Origin: a virus
Virus record (IMG/VR): IMGVR_UViG_3300018410_000010
Location: 1-57,344 of that record
Direction: 5' to 3' (one strand)
Length of the DNA: 57,344 nt
Positions 25,501 through 33,900 of this stretch are shown in pieces; position 1 is the stretch's first letter, and each line of letters starts with the position of its first letter. Made by a program: the position numbers and the translations under genes. Under the pieces are notes generated by a model that was not told where the DNA came from, ran no database searches, and was given only the letters and a program-made list of their open reading frames with translations.

Positions 25501-28500
25501 ATTTGTATTTACAACGTATGTATCGTTTGCACTGAAACCAAAGTATGTATTGTTATCTGCGTTATGTCGAATATAATCATCGATATCAATACGATTCATA
25601 GTTGACGTGCCAGCAGGATCAACATAATATGAATCATTACCTGAATCATAGAAGCGAGCTGCGTACATATCGCCGGTTGTATAGATGTTTTTGTTTCCAC
25701 GAACTTTAACGGTATTAACGTCGTCCATGTAGAAACCACCACCTGCAGAGAATCCTAGTTCATTTACTGCAAGGAATGTTGCTTCATTAATAGTTGTATT
25801 ACCAGTATCATTAGCATAAATGCTTAATGCATCTGATTTTCCGTTTAATGCTACACCACCATTAACGTGGAATTTATTAGCTGCCAAACTCGCAAGGTAA
25901 TTTGGCGACCCATCAGAAGTTGCTCTTGTTACAGAGTCTCCATTTGCAATTACATCACCTGAATTTAGAATTGCGAATTTGCCAGATGCACCACTATCAT
26001 ACCAGATATAGTCTCCGCCATTATCGTTTACAAGATAAATGTTACCGGATGCGTCTGTACGAATTGATAAATCTGGAGTTCCATCATCACCAAGTCTCAT
26101 AATAATGTTACCAGTGCTGAATGGGTTATTACCTACTGCTGTTGGTTTGTTTATATCAAAGAATACGCCAGGAGCTCCGCCAATACCAACTTGACCACCT
26201 GAATCTACTTCTAATCTTTTAACGTTAGCAGTCCAAATCCCAAAGTTGTCAACCGCGTCAAAACCAAACTTAGTGTCTAAATCGCCGTTATGAGTGATAA
26301 AGTCATCAATACCGATTGCAACATAGAATTCTGCGTTTGTATTGTTAATTAAAAGTCTTTCAGTGCCACCAGTGTAAACACTAAATGTGTCTGCGTTGTC
26401 AAAGCCAATATAAGTATCTGTGTCACCGTTATGAACTAAATAATCATTTGTATAAAAACGTGGTGCAAAAACATTTTGCGCAAAATCTGCAGAATCATTA
26501 TCGAGATTTAATCTACGAACTCCGTTTGTAAATACTCTGAATGTGTCATTTGCTTCAAAACCAAAATAAGTATTTTCGTCGCCACGATGTCTGATGTAAT
26601 CATCAATATCAATACGGCTCATTACAGAAGTAGAAGCAAAATCACCATAATAATTAGTGTTGTTTTGATCTACAAATTTTGGAGATCTCATCTCGTTATT
26701 TGCAAGAACGTAGGTGTTGGTTGCTTGTAATCTTGTAGAGCCGCCTGTTACAATTTGGAATTGATCTGCTGCTGGGAAGTTAATATAAGTATCAGTATCT
26801 CCATTATGACGTATTGATCCTTCAATATCAATAGTATTCATTACAGAAGTTCCAGCAAAATCACCATAGTAAGAAGCGTTATCTAAATCGTAGAAAATTG
26901 GAGCTCTAAATGAACCAGGCGCAGAAGCATATGTTGTTGTAACTTGTAATTCAACATTACCACCAGCTGAAAAATCTAATCTGTCGGTAGTTCCACGGAA
27001 CATACCAGTATTTGGATCGCTCTTAAACGAGTAAGTTGGAAGAGCGGCTGTTCCATTACCACCTTGAGATTGACCAGCAAAATAAAGTGATGTACCAGTA
27101 TTTCCAAAGTCAGCATAGTGAGTTACGTCATTTGAATCCCAGTATTTTGCAGCATATATATCACCTGTAAAAATACCACCTGCGCCTTCAATACTGTTAG
27201 TACCAAGATTAATATTTTTATTGAAGTTAAACTTATGCGGATATGTACCCGAAGAAATAATCTCAAAGTTTACTGAATGATTTGTAGCGCTACCAGTTTC
27301 ATCTTGGTAGTAACGAATATAGCCTTGGTTACCTGTAACATGAAAATTAAATCTTTCATTGGCATTTTTACCAACATTTATTTCACCGGTGCTGGCGCCA
27401 CTAAATACATCTAAATCAGGTGCTGTTACGAGATGTGTAAACGCTGATGAAGCAGGTGTTATTGTAAGACGAGTGCCAGTGTCTGCGTTAAATCTAATAA
27501 GATTCGTATCAAATTGTATTTTAGTATCTGTATCGCCATTATGGAATAAATCTGAATCAATTCCTAATGTATTAAATACAGAAGCATCGCCTGGATGAGC
27601 AAAATAACCAGTTGCATCTTTATCGATAAATCTTTCTGCAAGAATATCATTTCTTACTTCAATATCATTATCTGTTTTAACTTTAATGCCAAAATTAAAT
27701 GTGCTATCTAAGAAACCAATTTCACCATTTAATGCAGCAATCGATTCAATTCCACCAGCGGCATCTAATTTGATAGTAGCTGTGCCATTTCCGTCACCTA
27801 CAGTAAGGTCTCCTTCTACCGTGAGGTTACCTGTTGTAGTGTCGTCTGTGTCACTGCGAAGGAACTGTGAGGCTTCTAGGCCATCTACAGTGTCCGCATC
27901 AAATAAATTACCTGAACCTTCGTCTGCAGTTGTAATGATACGACCTAGATCTGTACCCGCTGAGATTAGTTTAAACCAATCGTTTGTTTCATCCCATTGT
28001 AGAGATGATGTTGCTAAATCACCACGAAGAACTTCCCAACCAGCATTTTCTGTTGGTGTACCTGATGTAAAATTGCTGTTGAGAGTGAGAAGGTTGTCAG
28101 CAATTAAAACAGTTTCTGATTCGACAGTGGTTGTTGTACCTTGAACTGTAAGATTACCAGTGATGATATAGTTACCAGACATGGTATCATCTTGGTCAGA
28201 ACGAACGAATTGAAGTGAGTCTAATCCGTCGATTAAGTCAGCATCAAGACCTGAGCCTGCGCCATCATTACCAGCATTCCAGAATACATTACCATTATAA
28301 CTTGGTTCTCTTTTAAAGTCAATACCCGCCGAATTAAACTGTAAATCTACCGAGCCATTGTACATAATTTCGACGCCGGCGGTATTGTCATAAAAACGAA
28401 TACCATTATCCTGGCCAGGATTAGTAATTTCGTAATCGCCGGGTGTAAAATTAATAATGTCTAAGCTTTGAGAATCGCCTTCGAAACGAGATACAATAGC

Positions 28501-28695
28501 GCTGCCAGTACCGTCGTTTGTAACTTTAAGGGTAGGAGTACCTGCAGTAGATTGCGAAATATCGGCTGCACCAGTAATTGCTGCATTTCCAGTAACTTGA
28601 AGTCGGCCAGTACCAGCGTCTGTTGTTGAGCCAATTACAACGTTTTCTCCAGTCAAGAGGCCGTTCTTGACTATAAATTTCTTATCATTCGCCAT
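19522..28695 (-). CDS. Giant tail fibre protein, about 3057 aa
   Basis: The start is ATG at 28695 (MANDKKFIVKNGLLTG), 10 bases after GGGGAG; an in-frame GTG nine bases earlier is too close to that site. The opening is the usual adaptor of marine-phage fibres. Most of the protein is built of 60-100 residue repeats around APxFYDSNDTxYYxDPASTSxMNxIDI, often joined to YIRHxGDxxTYxGF. The C-terminus (about 2910-3057) changes to an ADLAERYTADEIYEPGT domain with GLPVAGIISTNPG and FVALKGR-like steps, a type seen at the end of many phage fibres and thought to help folding or trimer formation. A late promoter precedes it. It probably binds the host surface. No frame break is seen. Confidence 0.85.
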   Translation of the reverse strand: MANDKKFIVKNGLLTGENVVIGSTTDAGTGRLQVTGNAAITGAADISQSTAGTPTLKVTNDGTGSAIVSRFEGDSQSLDIINFTPGDYEITNPGQDNGIRFYDNTAGVEIMYNGSVDLQFNSAGIDFKREPSYNGNVFWNAGNDGAGSGLDADLIDGLDSLQFVRSDQDDTMSGNYIITGNLTVQGTTTTVESETVLIADNLLTLNSNFTSGTPTENAGWEVLRGDLATSSLQWDETNDWFKLISAGTDLGRIITTADEGSGNLFDADTVDGLEASQFLRSDTDDTTTGNLTVEGDLTVGDGNGTATIKLDAAGGIESIAALNGEIGFLDSTFNFGIKVKTDNDIEVRNDILAERFIDKDATGYFAHPGDASVFNTLGIDSDLFHNGDTDTKIQFDTNLIRFNADTGTRLTITPASSAFTHLVTAPDLDVFSGASTGEINVGKNANERFNFHVTGNQGYIRYYQDETGSATNHSVNFEIISSGTYPHKFNFNKNINLGTNSIEGAGGIFTGDIYAAKYWDSNDVTHYADFGNTGTSLYFAGQSQGGNGTAALPTYSFKSDPNTGMFRGTTDRLDFSAGGNVELQVTTTYASAPGSFRAPIFYDLDNASYYGDFAGTSVMNTIDIEGSIRHNGDTDTYINFPAADQFQIVTGGSTRLQATNTYVLANNEMRSPKFVDQNNTNYYGDFASTSVMSRIDIDDYIRHRGDENTYFGFEANDTFRVFTNGVRRLNLDNDSADFAQNVFAPRFYTNDYLVHNGDTDTYIGFDNADTFSVYTGGTERLLINNTNAEFYVAIGIDDFITHNGDLDTKFGFDAVDNFGIWTANVKRLEVDSGGQVGIGGAPGVFFDINKPTAVGNNPFSTGNIIMRLGDDGTPDLSIRTDASGNIYLVNDNGGDYIWYDSGASGKFAILNSGDVIANGDSVTRATSDGSPNYLASLAANKFHVNGGVALNGKSDALSIYANDTGNTTINEATFLAVNELGFSAGGGFYMDDVNTVKVRGNKNIYTTGDMYAARFYDSGNDSYYVDPAGTSTMNRIDIDDYIRHNADNNTYFGFSANDTYVVNTNGTNKLSIDTDSADFSVNVYAPRYYDSDSTSYYLDPGADSQLNTVDIDDYIRHRGNTNTYLGFPGNNIIKAFVAGNEVMNLDGNSADFAQNVYAPAYYDSNDTFYYTNPAVFSRMNGITFGNPGNGTNTKGRWLSIEGNTGTDGEGSARIFFAEHNSTTASMDRYGMSLAYMGGSASVTSASGQPVTLNGLSNGTWGLIGHDNSVNGNWAMRGPRSGGHVEARGDFRAPRFYDSNNTSYYGDFASTSIMNVVRANQFQVDGSTYIIDSPSGDYGSIRVQGQKGGWGGYAIYDDWVFMANGSSNMGLYNDTRNEWSLYAQDNNFTRLYANGVHQIGAENGYGYAPNSMRSPIFYDYNDTTYFGNFADRSKLKTLELGNQGNLTGSTTYPLGIWHNSRYLIGMRYSGADANYPWLAHDNKDGISAFILHFNGIGDKFWVKEDGNANLEGEMTAESFNIGTGNEPFPLLKSYGAGTSEQKLFDGNLYWEKRAIKSLQGAEDNATSNTSEYVKSTNAPGSSSYVLRTSGYRTFYSDYIEVEPGEEIYGEMWVRYVSGSGGLFYYGVERFDKDKRPIAGNTGTTYFVAGGSNLTSTSWTKYSGFTTIPTTHTVYSGSDGAACRYVRIRILMNYNSGGALREFTAPILTRSNVQQRIRTDQAIYSPIYYDSNDVNYYLDPASTSKLSTVDASNFRDRDNTARFMNPNSGGNVQGSWNWNNGSIINLNNLTFNDPGVNEGIKWEGGNLWQIYESPDNQTNAGGNLQFTSGSGNGTRRMWLNTSGDLYAERYMRAQRFYDTNDANYYADPASTSVFNKLHVGAGTNTSFSDGGDPDISTRTIFATSKVVTPRIVFLNDGSGDDNYIQHSDTNSAYTVTGRQMGAWFTFHGDKIDPDSTNSAGIVASGLRTRYVEARNEIRTPIVYDNDDTNYYTNPAGTSQMSVISSLSRIEFNSGWDIYDDDADTLSIRSNNSDHGEVIFRDSNSTNCGRIYFDDDNHWGLKSPDNEWQLYMERNARVYIYYNGTWEERTASGYMEARGSYRAPIFYDSNNTTYRIDGNGTSRLLTLQVDNVIQGSVNGYSERMLRRDNRIIEPNEDPSGYLRFGFTSWANNNTSPWADYLHLRSYTDSSGGSDNLLMFKKSGHGMRLWQQSWNSGTAYSNYRNVALYDVNPDGGGNDLYAAIYYDEDNTARYMNPGGTSQINQLRINGGNELRLYTSNGNLRGYIQATDTNDAHLKIATSGGEDIAFYDGGLSGDRNFLIRGDGNTFTTGTHYAQRFTDSNDGNYYGDFASTSVMNTIDNRGEIYNDGWFRNDTGGRGLYNTAYAMHWYATSTERWRAYSTANVVSIDMHTSGNNRRGRFYANNSNQIGILSQDDGWALRCTNSEVRSYHNFYAPIMYDTNDTNYYIDPNSTSRLNLVRANYFTNDGSVSSNDSFGIYWSSDRSTAYAIYREGGGWSNPYPDLRIAFHTGLKFGANASYNGMRFYTDYNMSGQVMSINNASDALGGSNVYVNNNLQAGSSLRAPIFYDSNDTGYYMNPASTNSSRFLGVNNRTMAYMALPGHTRNSGEYYRARPRQTGDTNYWTGAMGWGTQDMNVVGTWGSGFIDSWGNPNNQPSGTSHWVGCQAYHYRNSNTSGYGWQMVGGPIENLRFRSSWSGWRSWRTIPVLGVNNNNNAAMYANIYYDTDNTGYYCDPSSASNFATSVRANEFYARNWFRNDNEDEGLYNQATGCHFYSEQAQYWAVTGNNNSSSISIRMRSNYDGTIRMWLYGSGAWGGFLNRAGSWKLRYRQEDGYSPTWRFEEGGDETWTGNVGNDVGKLEYHSNRFYMEVGGNSNRICQFRVNGSNKSYVANDGVYHGTATSARWADLAERYTADEIYEPGTLMGIDLDGDSEITVWREGLPVAGIISTNPGVKMNDMGIENMKSKKSKLNPFIALKGRIPAFVSGEDGAVKKGMWLIPDPEAVGKCKGVPYGTSGIGSHEILGIALCDSKDGEVEVKV

Positions 28696-28736
28696 TCGGT
28701 TCACTCTCCCCAGTTAGGCATTTGTCGTATTTTGTA

Positions 28737-28744
28737 TATTTATA
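28737..28744 (-). promoter_or_regulatory. T4-type late promoter TATAAATA
   Basis: An exact TATAAATA on the minus strand lies in the gap after the 728-residue fibre gene and 41 bases upstream of the start of the giant fibre gene. Confidence 0.75.
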
Positions 28745-28746
28745 AA

Positions 28747-30933
28747 CTACGCGTCGATTAAAGTCGCTACTATTTTAAAAGTAGTTGAACTCGAGCTAGC
28801 AGGTGTTGCTTTTAATCTAATTACAGGTCCACTAATATCTAATTCAAACGTTGCTAATTCATTAGAAGTGTAAACTACTCCAAATTCTGTAGCAATAGGA
28901 GTTGACCCGTCGTGTGTAATTAAAAGCTTTGTAATATGTCTATTGCTTCCTTGAGTCATTTGAACAACAACTTCTGCACCAGCAAAATCTCCGTAAGCAA
29001 ATGCATAAATTGCTGTTTCTGAAGTAGTTGTTAATGTTTGAGTTGTGGAAACAAGTCTAGATTCGTTTTGAATGATATTACCTTGAACTGTAAGATCACC
29101 CGTCATAGTATCGCCACTTATATTAACGTAGCGAGTATCTAGTTGGCCCCCATCGAGTTCTGCTTCTGTATAATATCTATTGTCTAGTTGACCTGCATCT
29201 AATTCTGTTTCTGTATAATATCTGTTATCAAGTTGGCCATTATCTAATTCTGTTTCTGTATAATATCTGTTATCGAGCTGCCCCGCGTTAAGCTCACCTT
29301 CAGTGTAGTATCTAGTATCAAGCTGACCACCATCTAATTCTGTTTCAGTATAATATCTATTATCTAATTGGCCACCATCTAATTCTGTTTCAGTATAATA
29401 TCTATTATCTAAATCGGTTGTACTTACCGTTTGTGCATGGCCATAAGTGTCAAATGTTAATCCTTGAATTACTACGCCGTCTAAATTTGCCGAATTAGCA
29501 ACAGAAGATGTATCTGCGTGTTCAAGTGTAATCGTTATGTTATTTGATGTATTAACATTAAAGGTGCCAGATCCTGTTAAGCCTGTTGTGCCTTCAACGG
29601 TAATTTCACCAGCGCCAATTAAACTTTGGGCGTTGTTAGCTGATGCATCTAAAATTTCTTGCGCAGAATATCCGTCAACTGTATCTGCATCTAGACCAGA
29701 ACCGTCACCATCAACTGTCTTAATTGCTGTTAATAGTTCGGCCGCAGTTTGATCAGCGGTAGCGTTTGGTTCAATTCCATCTAGCTTTGCACCATCTACT
29801 GAAAGATCGCGCCCATCAACAGTTCCAGCCGTTGTAATATCGCCGGTAGTAATATTACCAAAGGTATCAATAACAACTGGGAAATCTGTGGTACTTGTTT
29901 CAAGAACCAAAGTGTTGTTTGCTGAATACCAATTAAAGTCATCAACACCAGACACAGAAGCAGTTCCAGCCGCTGTTAAACGACCATCTTCGTCGACTGT
30001 AAATGTTGGGATTTCTGTGGATGAACCATAAGAACCAGCAGTAACCGCTGTATTTGCAAGTTCAGTAGTAATTGAAAGGTTGCCATCCGTGGCGGTAGCA
30101 GTCCCTGTAACTTTACCTGTTAAAGTAACTTCTGTTTCAGTTTGAAATTCAAATACTGATCCATCGCCAGTTTGAAGTGTAATTGTATTATTTGCTGCTG
30201 AATATGAAAAGTCATCTACACCAGCAACAGGTGTTGTATTCGCTGTTGTTAATCTACCTTCAGAATTAACAGTAAAAACTGGAATTGCTGTAGAAGATCC
30301 ATACACTCCTGCGGTTACACCAGTGTCTGTTAAAGCACCGTTTACTATTCCACCGACAGAAATATTACCTGCAAAAGTGGCGGTATTTGCTGTAACATTA
30401 TTCGCTACATCGATATCTACGCCAAAATTGACATTTTCATCAAACTGATTTAATTTAAGAGGATATTCTGTCCCATCACCTGTTGTAAGAAGAACAGTGT
30501 TATTTGCTGCAGTATAGGAAAAATCATCTACACCCGCAACAGCCGCAGTATTTGCAACTGTAATTCTACCATCATGATCAATAGTAAGAATTGGAATAGC
30601 GGTTGATGACCCATAAGTGCCGGCTACAACTCCAGTATTTGCAACAAGAGCATGAGCATAATCTGTATAATAAGAACCTTCTTGACCATCTAATAGGTCA
30701 GCATCTAAACCTGTTCCCGCACCGTCAACGGTAAGTAACTCTGCTAGAATTGCTGCAGCATCTAGGTTAGAGGATATGTCAATAATTGATTCTGTGTTGG
30801 CCGAAATATCGTACTTTTTAAAGTAGATCTTACCATCATTTGTATTGATGGCGAGTTCGCCTAACTCCAACTGTGAAGTTGTTGGTATGCGGCCAGGTAC
30901 CGCACTACGGCGGAGCTTAATAGTTGTTGACAT
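28747..30933 (-). CDS. Tail fibre protein with YYTETELDGGQ repeats, 728 aa
   Basis: The N-terminus, TIKLRRSAVPGRIPTTSQL with GELAINTNDGKIYFKK, is a common phage fibre adaptor. Three copies of a VxAGxYGSSTxIPxxTVDxDGRLTxAxTxxVxGVDDF unit follow (about 95-340), then TVDGDGSGLDADTVDGY segments, and at about 505-600 a run of 15-residue units LDNRYYTETELDGGQ. The last about 110 residues form a beta-rich cap (ETAIYAFAYGDFAGAEVVVQ, HITKLLITHDGS). The AAAGGGA site fits the ATG start. It sits between two other fibre genes and shares modules with them, so it is a virion fibre or part of a multi-chain fibre. Confidence 0.8.
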   Translation of the reverse strand: MSTTIKLRRSAVPGRIPTTSQLELGELAINTNDGKIYFKKYDISANTESIIDISSNLDAAAILAELLTVDGAGTGLDADLLDGQEGSYYTDYAHALVANTGVVAGTYGSSTAIPILTIDHDGRITVANTAAVAGVDDFSYTAANNTVLLTTGDGTEYPLKLNQFDENVNFGVDIDVANNVTANTATFAGNISVGGIVNGALTDTGVTAGVYGSSTAIPVFTVNSEGRLTTANTTPVAGVDDFSYSAANNTITLQTGDGSVFEFQTETEVTLTGKVTGTATATDGNLSITTELANTAVTAGSYGSSTEIPTFTVDEDGRLTAAGTASVSGVDDFNWYSANNTLVLETSTTDFPVVIDTFGNITTGDITTAGTVDGRDLSVDGAKLDGIEPNATADQTAAELLTAIKTVDGDGSGLDADTVDGYSAQEILDASANNAQSLIGAGEITVEGTTGLTGSGTFNVNTSNNITITLEHADTSSVANSANLDGVVIQGLTFDTYGHAQTVSTTDLDNRYYTETELDGGQLDNRYYTETELDGGQLDTRYYTEGELNAGQLDNRYYTETELDNGQLDNRYYTETELDAGQLDNRYYTEAELDGGQLDTRYVNISGDTMTGDLTVQGNIIQNESRLVSTTQTLTTTSETAIYAFAYGDFAGAEVVVQMTQGSNRHITKLLITHDGSTPIATEFGVVYTSNELATFELDISGPVIRLKATPASSSSTTFKIVATLIDA
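29130..29415 (-). repeat. Tandem 45-bp repeat coding for LDNRYYTETELDGGQ
   Basis: Six full 15-residue units plus a partial one lie head to tail. Variation is limited to T/G/A after YYTE, D/N, and G/A/N before GQ. Similar short Tyr/Asp repeats form the shaft of several phage fibres. The unit-to-unit DNA similarity makes copy-number change by recombination likely. Confidence 0.8.
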
Positions 30934-30990
30934 ATCTATGTCCCTTTGTTATAATACCTATATAGGTTACAAAATAATAATAGTCGTTCT

Positions 30991-33900
30991 TTAGAAAGAT
31001 CCACCATCTAATTCAGTTACAGCGATTGCCACTTCACCGTTCGAGATAGTTGTATCTACACCATCAGTTCCGGTAATTGTTAATGTATCACCAAGAGCAA
31101 TCGAAGTATTTGCTCCAGCCTCTCCAGAAATATTTATTTGCGGATTGGCCAGTTTTACGTTTGCGATATCTCCATCTTCGATAGAGAATTCAGTTCCTGT
31201 TAATGTTAAAGTATCTCCAGCAGTATATGTACCTGCACCAGAGAATTGATACCAACTTACATCGTCAGTTCCAAGAGTAAATGTTTCGGCATCAGTAACT
31301 TGAGCAACCCATCCTGTACCATTATTTGTAGTACCATCTGTAATAAATTGGAATGCGCCTGGAATTTCAGAAGATTCATTAAAGTATTCGCCTCGAGTAA
31401 GGACCCAAGGAGTTGCACCACTACCAACAGTTGTGACTTCATATGAGCCATTTTCTTCTGGATTGGTTTGATCTTTAACTAATACTTTATCACCAATACT
31501 CCAAGAAGTTACGCCATCTAATTCAAACGCTGCAGTGTTAGCTGAAGCATCTGTAAGAGTTCCCGCAACATTGTTATATGTTGCTCCTAAATCTGCGGTC
31601 GTACCAGCCAATGCAGCTGGAATTACACGAAGACCTTGAGCTACACTATCAACATATGATTTAGTTGCAGCATCTTGTGTTGCTGTAGGATTTAAAAGAT
31701 TTGTAATCTTAGAGTTGTTAACATCTAAATCATTACCAGAGCCATCTAAGCTAATACCACCAGATGCATCTATTGATAATAAACCTGTCGTAGTTTTAAT
31801 TGTACGATCACCAACATCACCACCAATTTCAATATCAGTTGCGGTAATTTTATTTTCAACATGAATTTGTTTTAAATATGAATCAGTGCCGCCTGGATGC
31901 AAGAAATAAGTGTCGGCGTCGTGGTCAACAAATCTTTCTGCTCTTACATCCGCGTTTTGAACGATCCAGTTACCAGTTGCTTTATCTGAATAAGCAGCAT
32001 AGTTGAAAGTATTATCAAGGAAACCAATTTTACCGCCAGATCCGTAAAGAACTGAGAAACTTCCTGGTCCATCTCTAAATCTTAATTGAGAAAATGATGT
32101 GCCAAAACCAAGATCTAGTTTATTGATTTGTGAAGTTCCAGTAGGATCTACAAATAAATTTGTATTATCTGAGTCAACAAATCTTGGAGCAACAATATCT
32201 CCAGAAGATGTACCGCCAGCAGTTGTAATATATCTTGTATCTAATTCAGTATAGTCTAATTCAAATGTTGCGTTAGAATTTGGACCAGCGGTATGAGTAA
32301 TTGTAACACCACTATTAGCGGTTGTCAACGCATTTGAAATAAAGTCTGCTGTTAAAGAAGTGTTGATTTCAGTATTTGAAAGTCTTGTAACTTCTGCTGT
32401 ACCACTTACATCACCGGTTAATGTGACATTAAAGTTATCAGCAATAAGATACATCTTATCATTTGCATCGTCGTTTACTGCTGTAATACCTTCGCTATTT
32501 GCAATACCATCCGTAAACATAAGTCCAATAATATCACGAGATGTTTCAGTAAAGTCTGGAATCGCGTTAGCTTGAAGCTCAACTGCAATCTCTGTAGCAA
32601 AGTCAACACGACCATCTTCAGTAATACGAATACGAGGTGAAAAACCGTCGTTACCGTACATACCAGGCTGAACACCTGTATTATCAATACCTAAAGTAAA
32701 TTCGTTATTTGCTGAATCGATATTTTCGATTTCTAGACCAGTGCCGATTGTAAGTTTTGGACTTGAAAGGAGGTCGATACCGTCTGTATAAGTATTTGCG
32801 CCATCAACAATAGTCAGACCAGATGAAAATTCATTATCCAAATAACGTAAATTAACTGCATCTGTAGGGTTAACAGGATCTGGTAAACCTGTTAAACTAT
32901 TATTAGAAACATTAACCGCACCAGTTGGATTTAAAACTAAATCAGAAGCAGCAGTAATGCCACCAGACGCTGTTAATTCACCGGAAGCAAAGTCAATTTG
33001 GAATGCTGTTAATCCATTACCATACTTGAATGTACCATCAGAATCAATTCTTGATCTGTGTACTCCATCTGTATAGAAATCTAATTGGTTATTATCGTCA
33101 CCTGCTGCAGTTTCAGCAATAATGTATGTATTTCTATCAAGGTCAATTACCGAACCAGCAAGACCTGACCATTGTACGCCATCCCATCCTTCAAAACGGC
33201 TTTCATCACTATTAAAGCGAAGCATTCCTGCTGGGCCAGTTGGTCTAAACGATGTATTCGCAGATGGCAATGCAATGGCGCCTGATCCACCAAACGTAAT
33301 AACATCATCACCGCTACGTATTGTATCTACAAATAGTGTAGCCCAGTTTTTACTTTGAGAACCTAGCGTATAGAAGTTATTTTGATTAGGTATTAAATTG
33401 GATTCAAAATCGGCAGCAACAGTAATAGAATCGGTATCTTGATCACCAACTGTAATATTACCGGCAATTATTACGTCACCATAAAAGTTTGCAGTATTAG
33501 CATCAAACTTTGCAGCGAGTGTTCCACCGGTAAAGAATTTTAATTCATCGTTATCATCGCCTGCATTATCTTCTGCAACGATTTTTGTATCTTGGTCTTG
33601 GTCAATTGTACCACCGAGACCTGACCAAGCATTACCGTCGTATCCTTCGAATTGGCCATCAACATTATTAAAACGAATCATACCCGCAGAAGAGGCTGGT
33701 CTAGCAGCAGTATTACCAGAAGGTAGCGTAATAGCACCTTCACCACCAAATGTTATTTTATCTGCGGTTTGTGGATTAATTGTATCTACAGCAATAGTAG
33801 GAGCTAATTGGAAAGTTGTTCCAACTAGAGTTAAACCAGTACCAGCGTTATAAGTACCTTCGCCTTGGAATTGATACCAATTAATGGAATCTGTATTTAG

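Noticed and set aside
28696-28704. GTG at 28704 as start of the giant fibre gene
   Set aside because: The GGGGAG site ends only about one base from the GTG but is well spaced for the ATG at 28695, which also gives the usual MANDKKFIV opening.
29130-29415. Regular 45-bp repeats looking like an array
   Set aside because: They are in frame, with no unique spacers, and code for a fibre shaft repeat; not CRISPR.
30950-30965. Palindrome ACCTATATAGGT in the gap before the 728-residue fibre gene
   Set aside because: Only 12 bases, AT-rich, no stem of useful stability and no T run; no sign that it is a terminator or operator.
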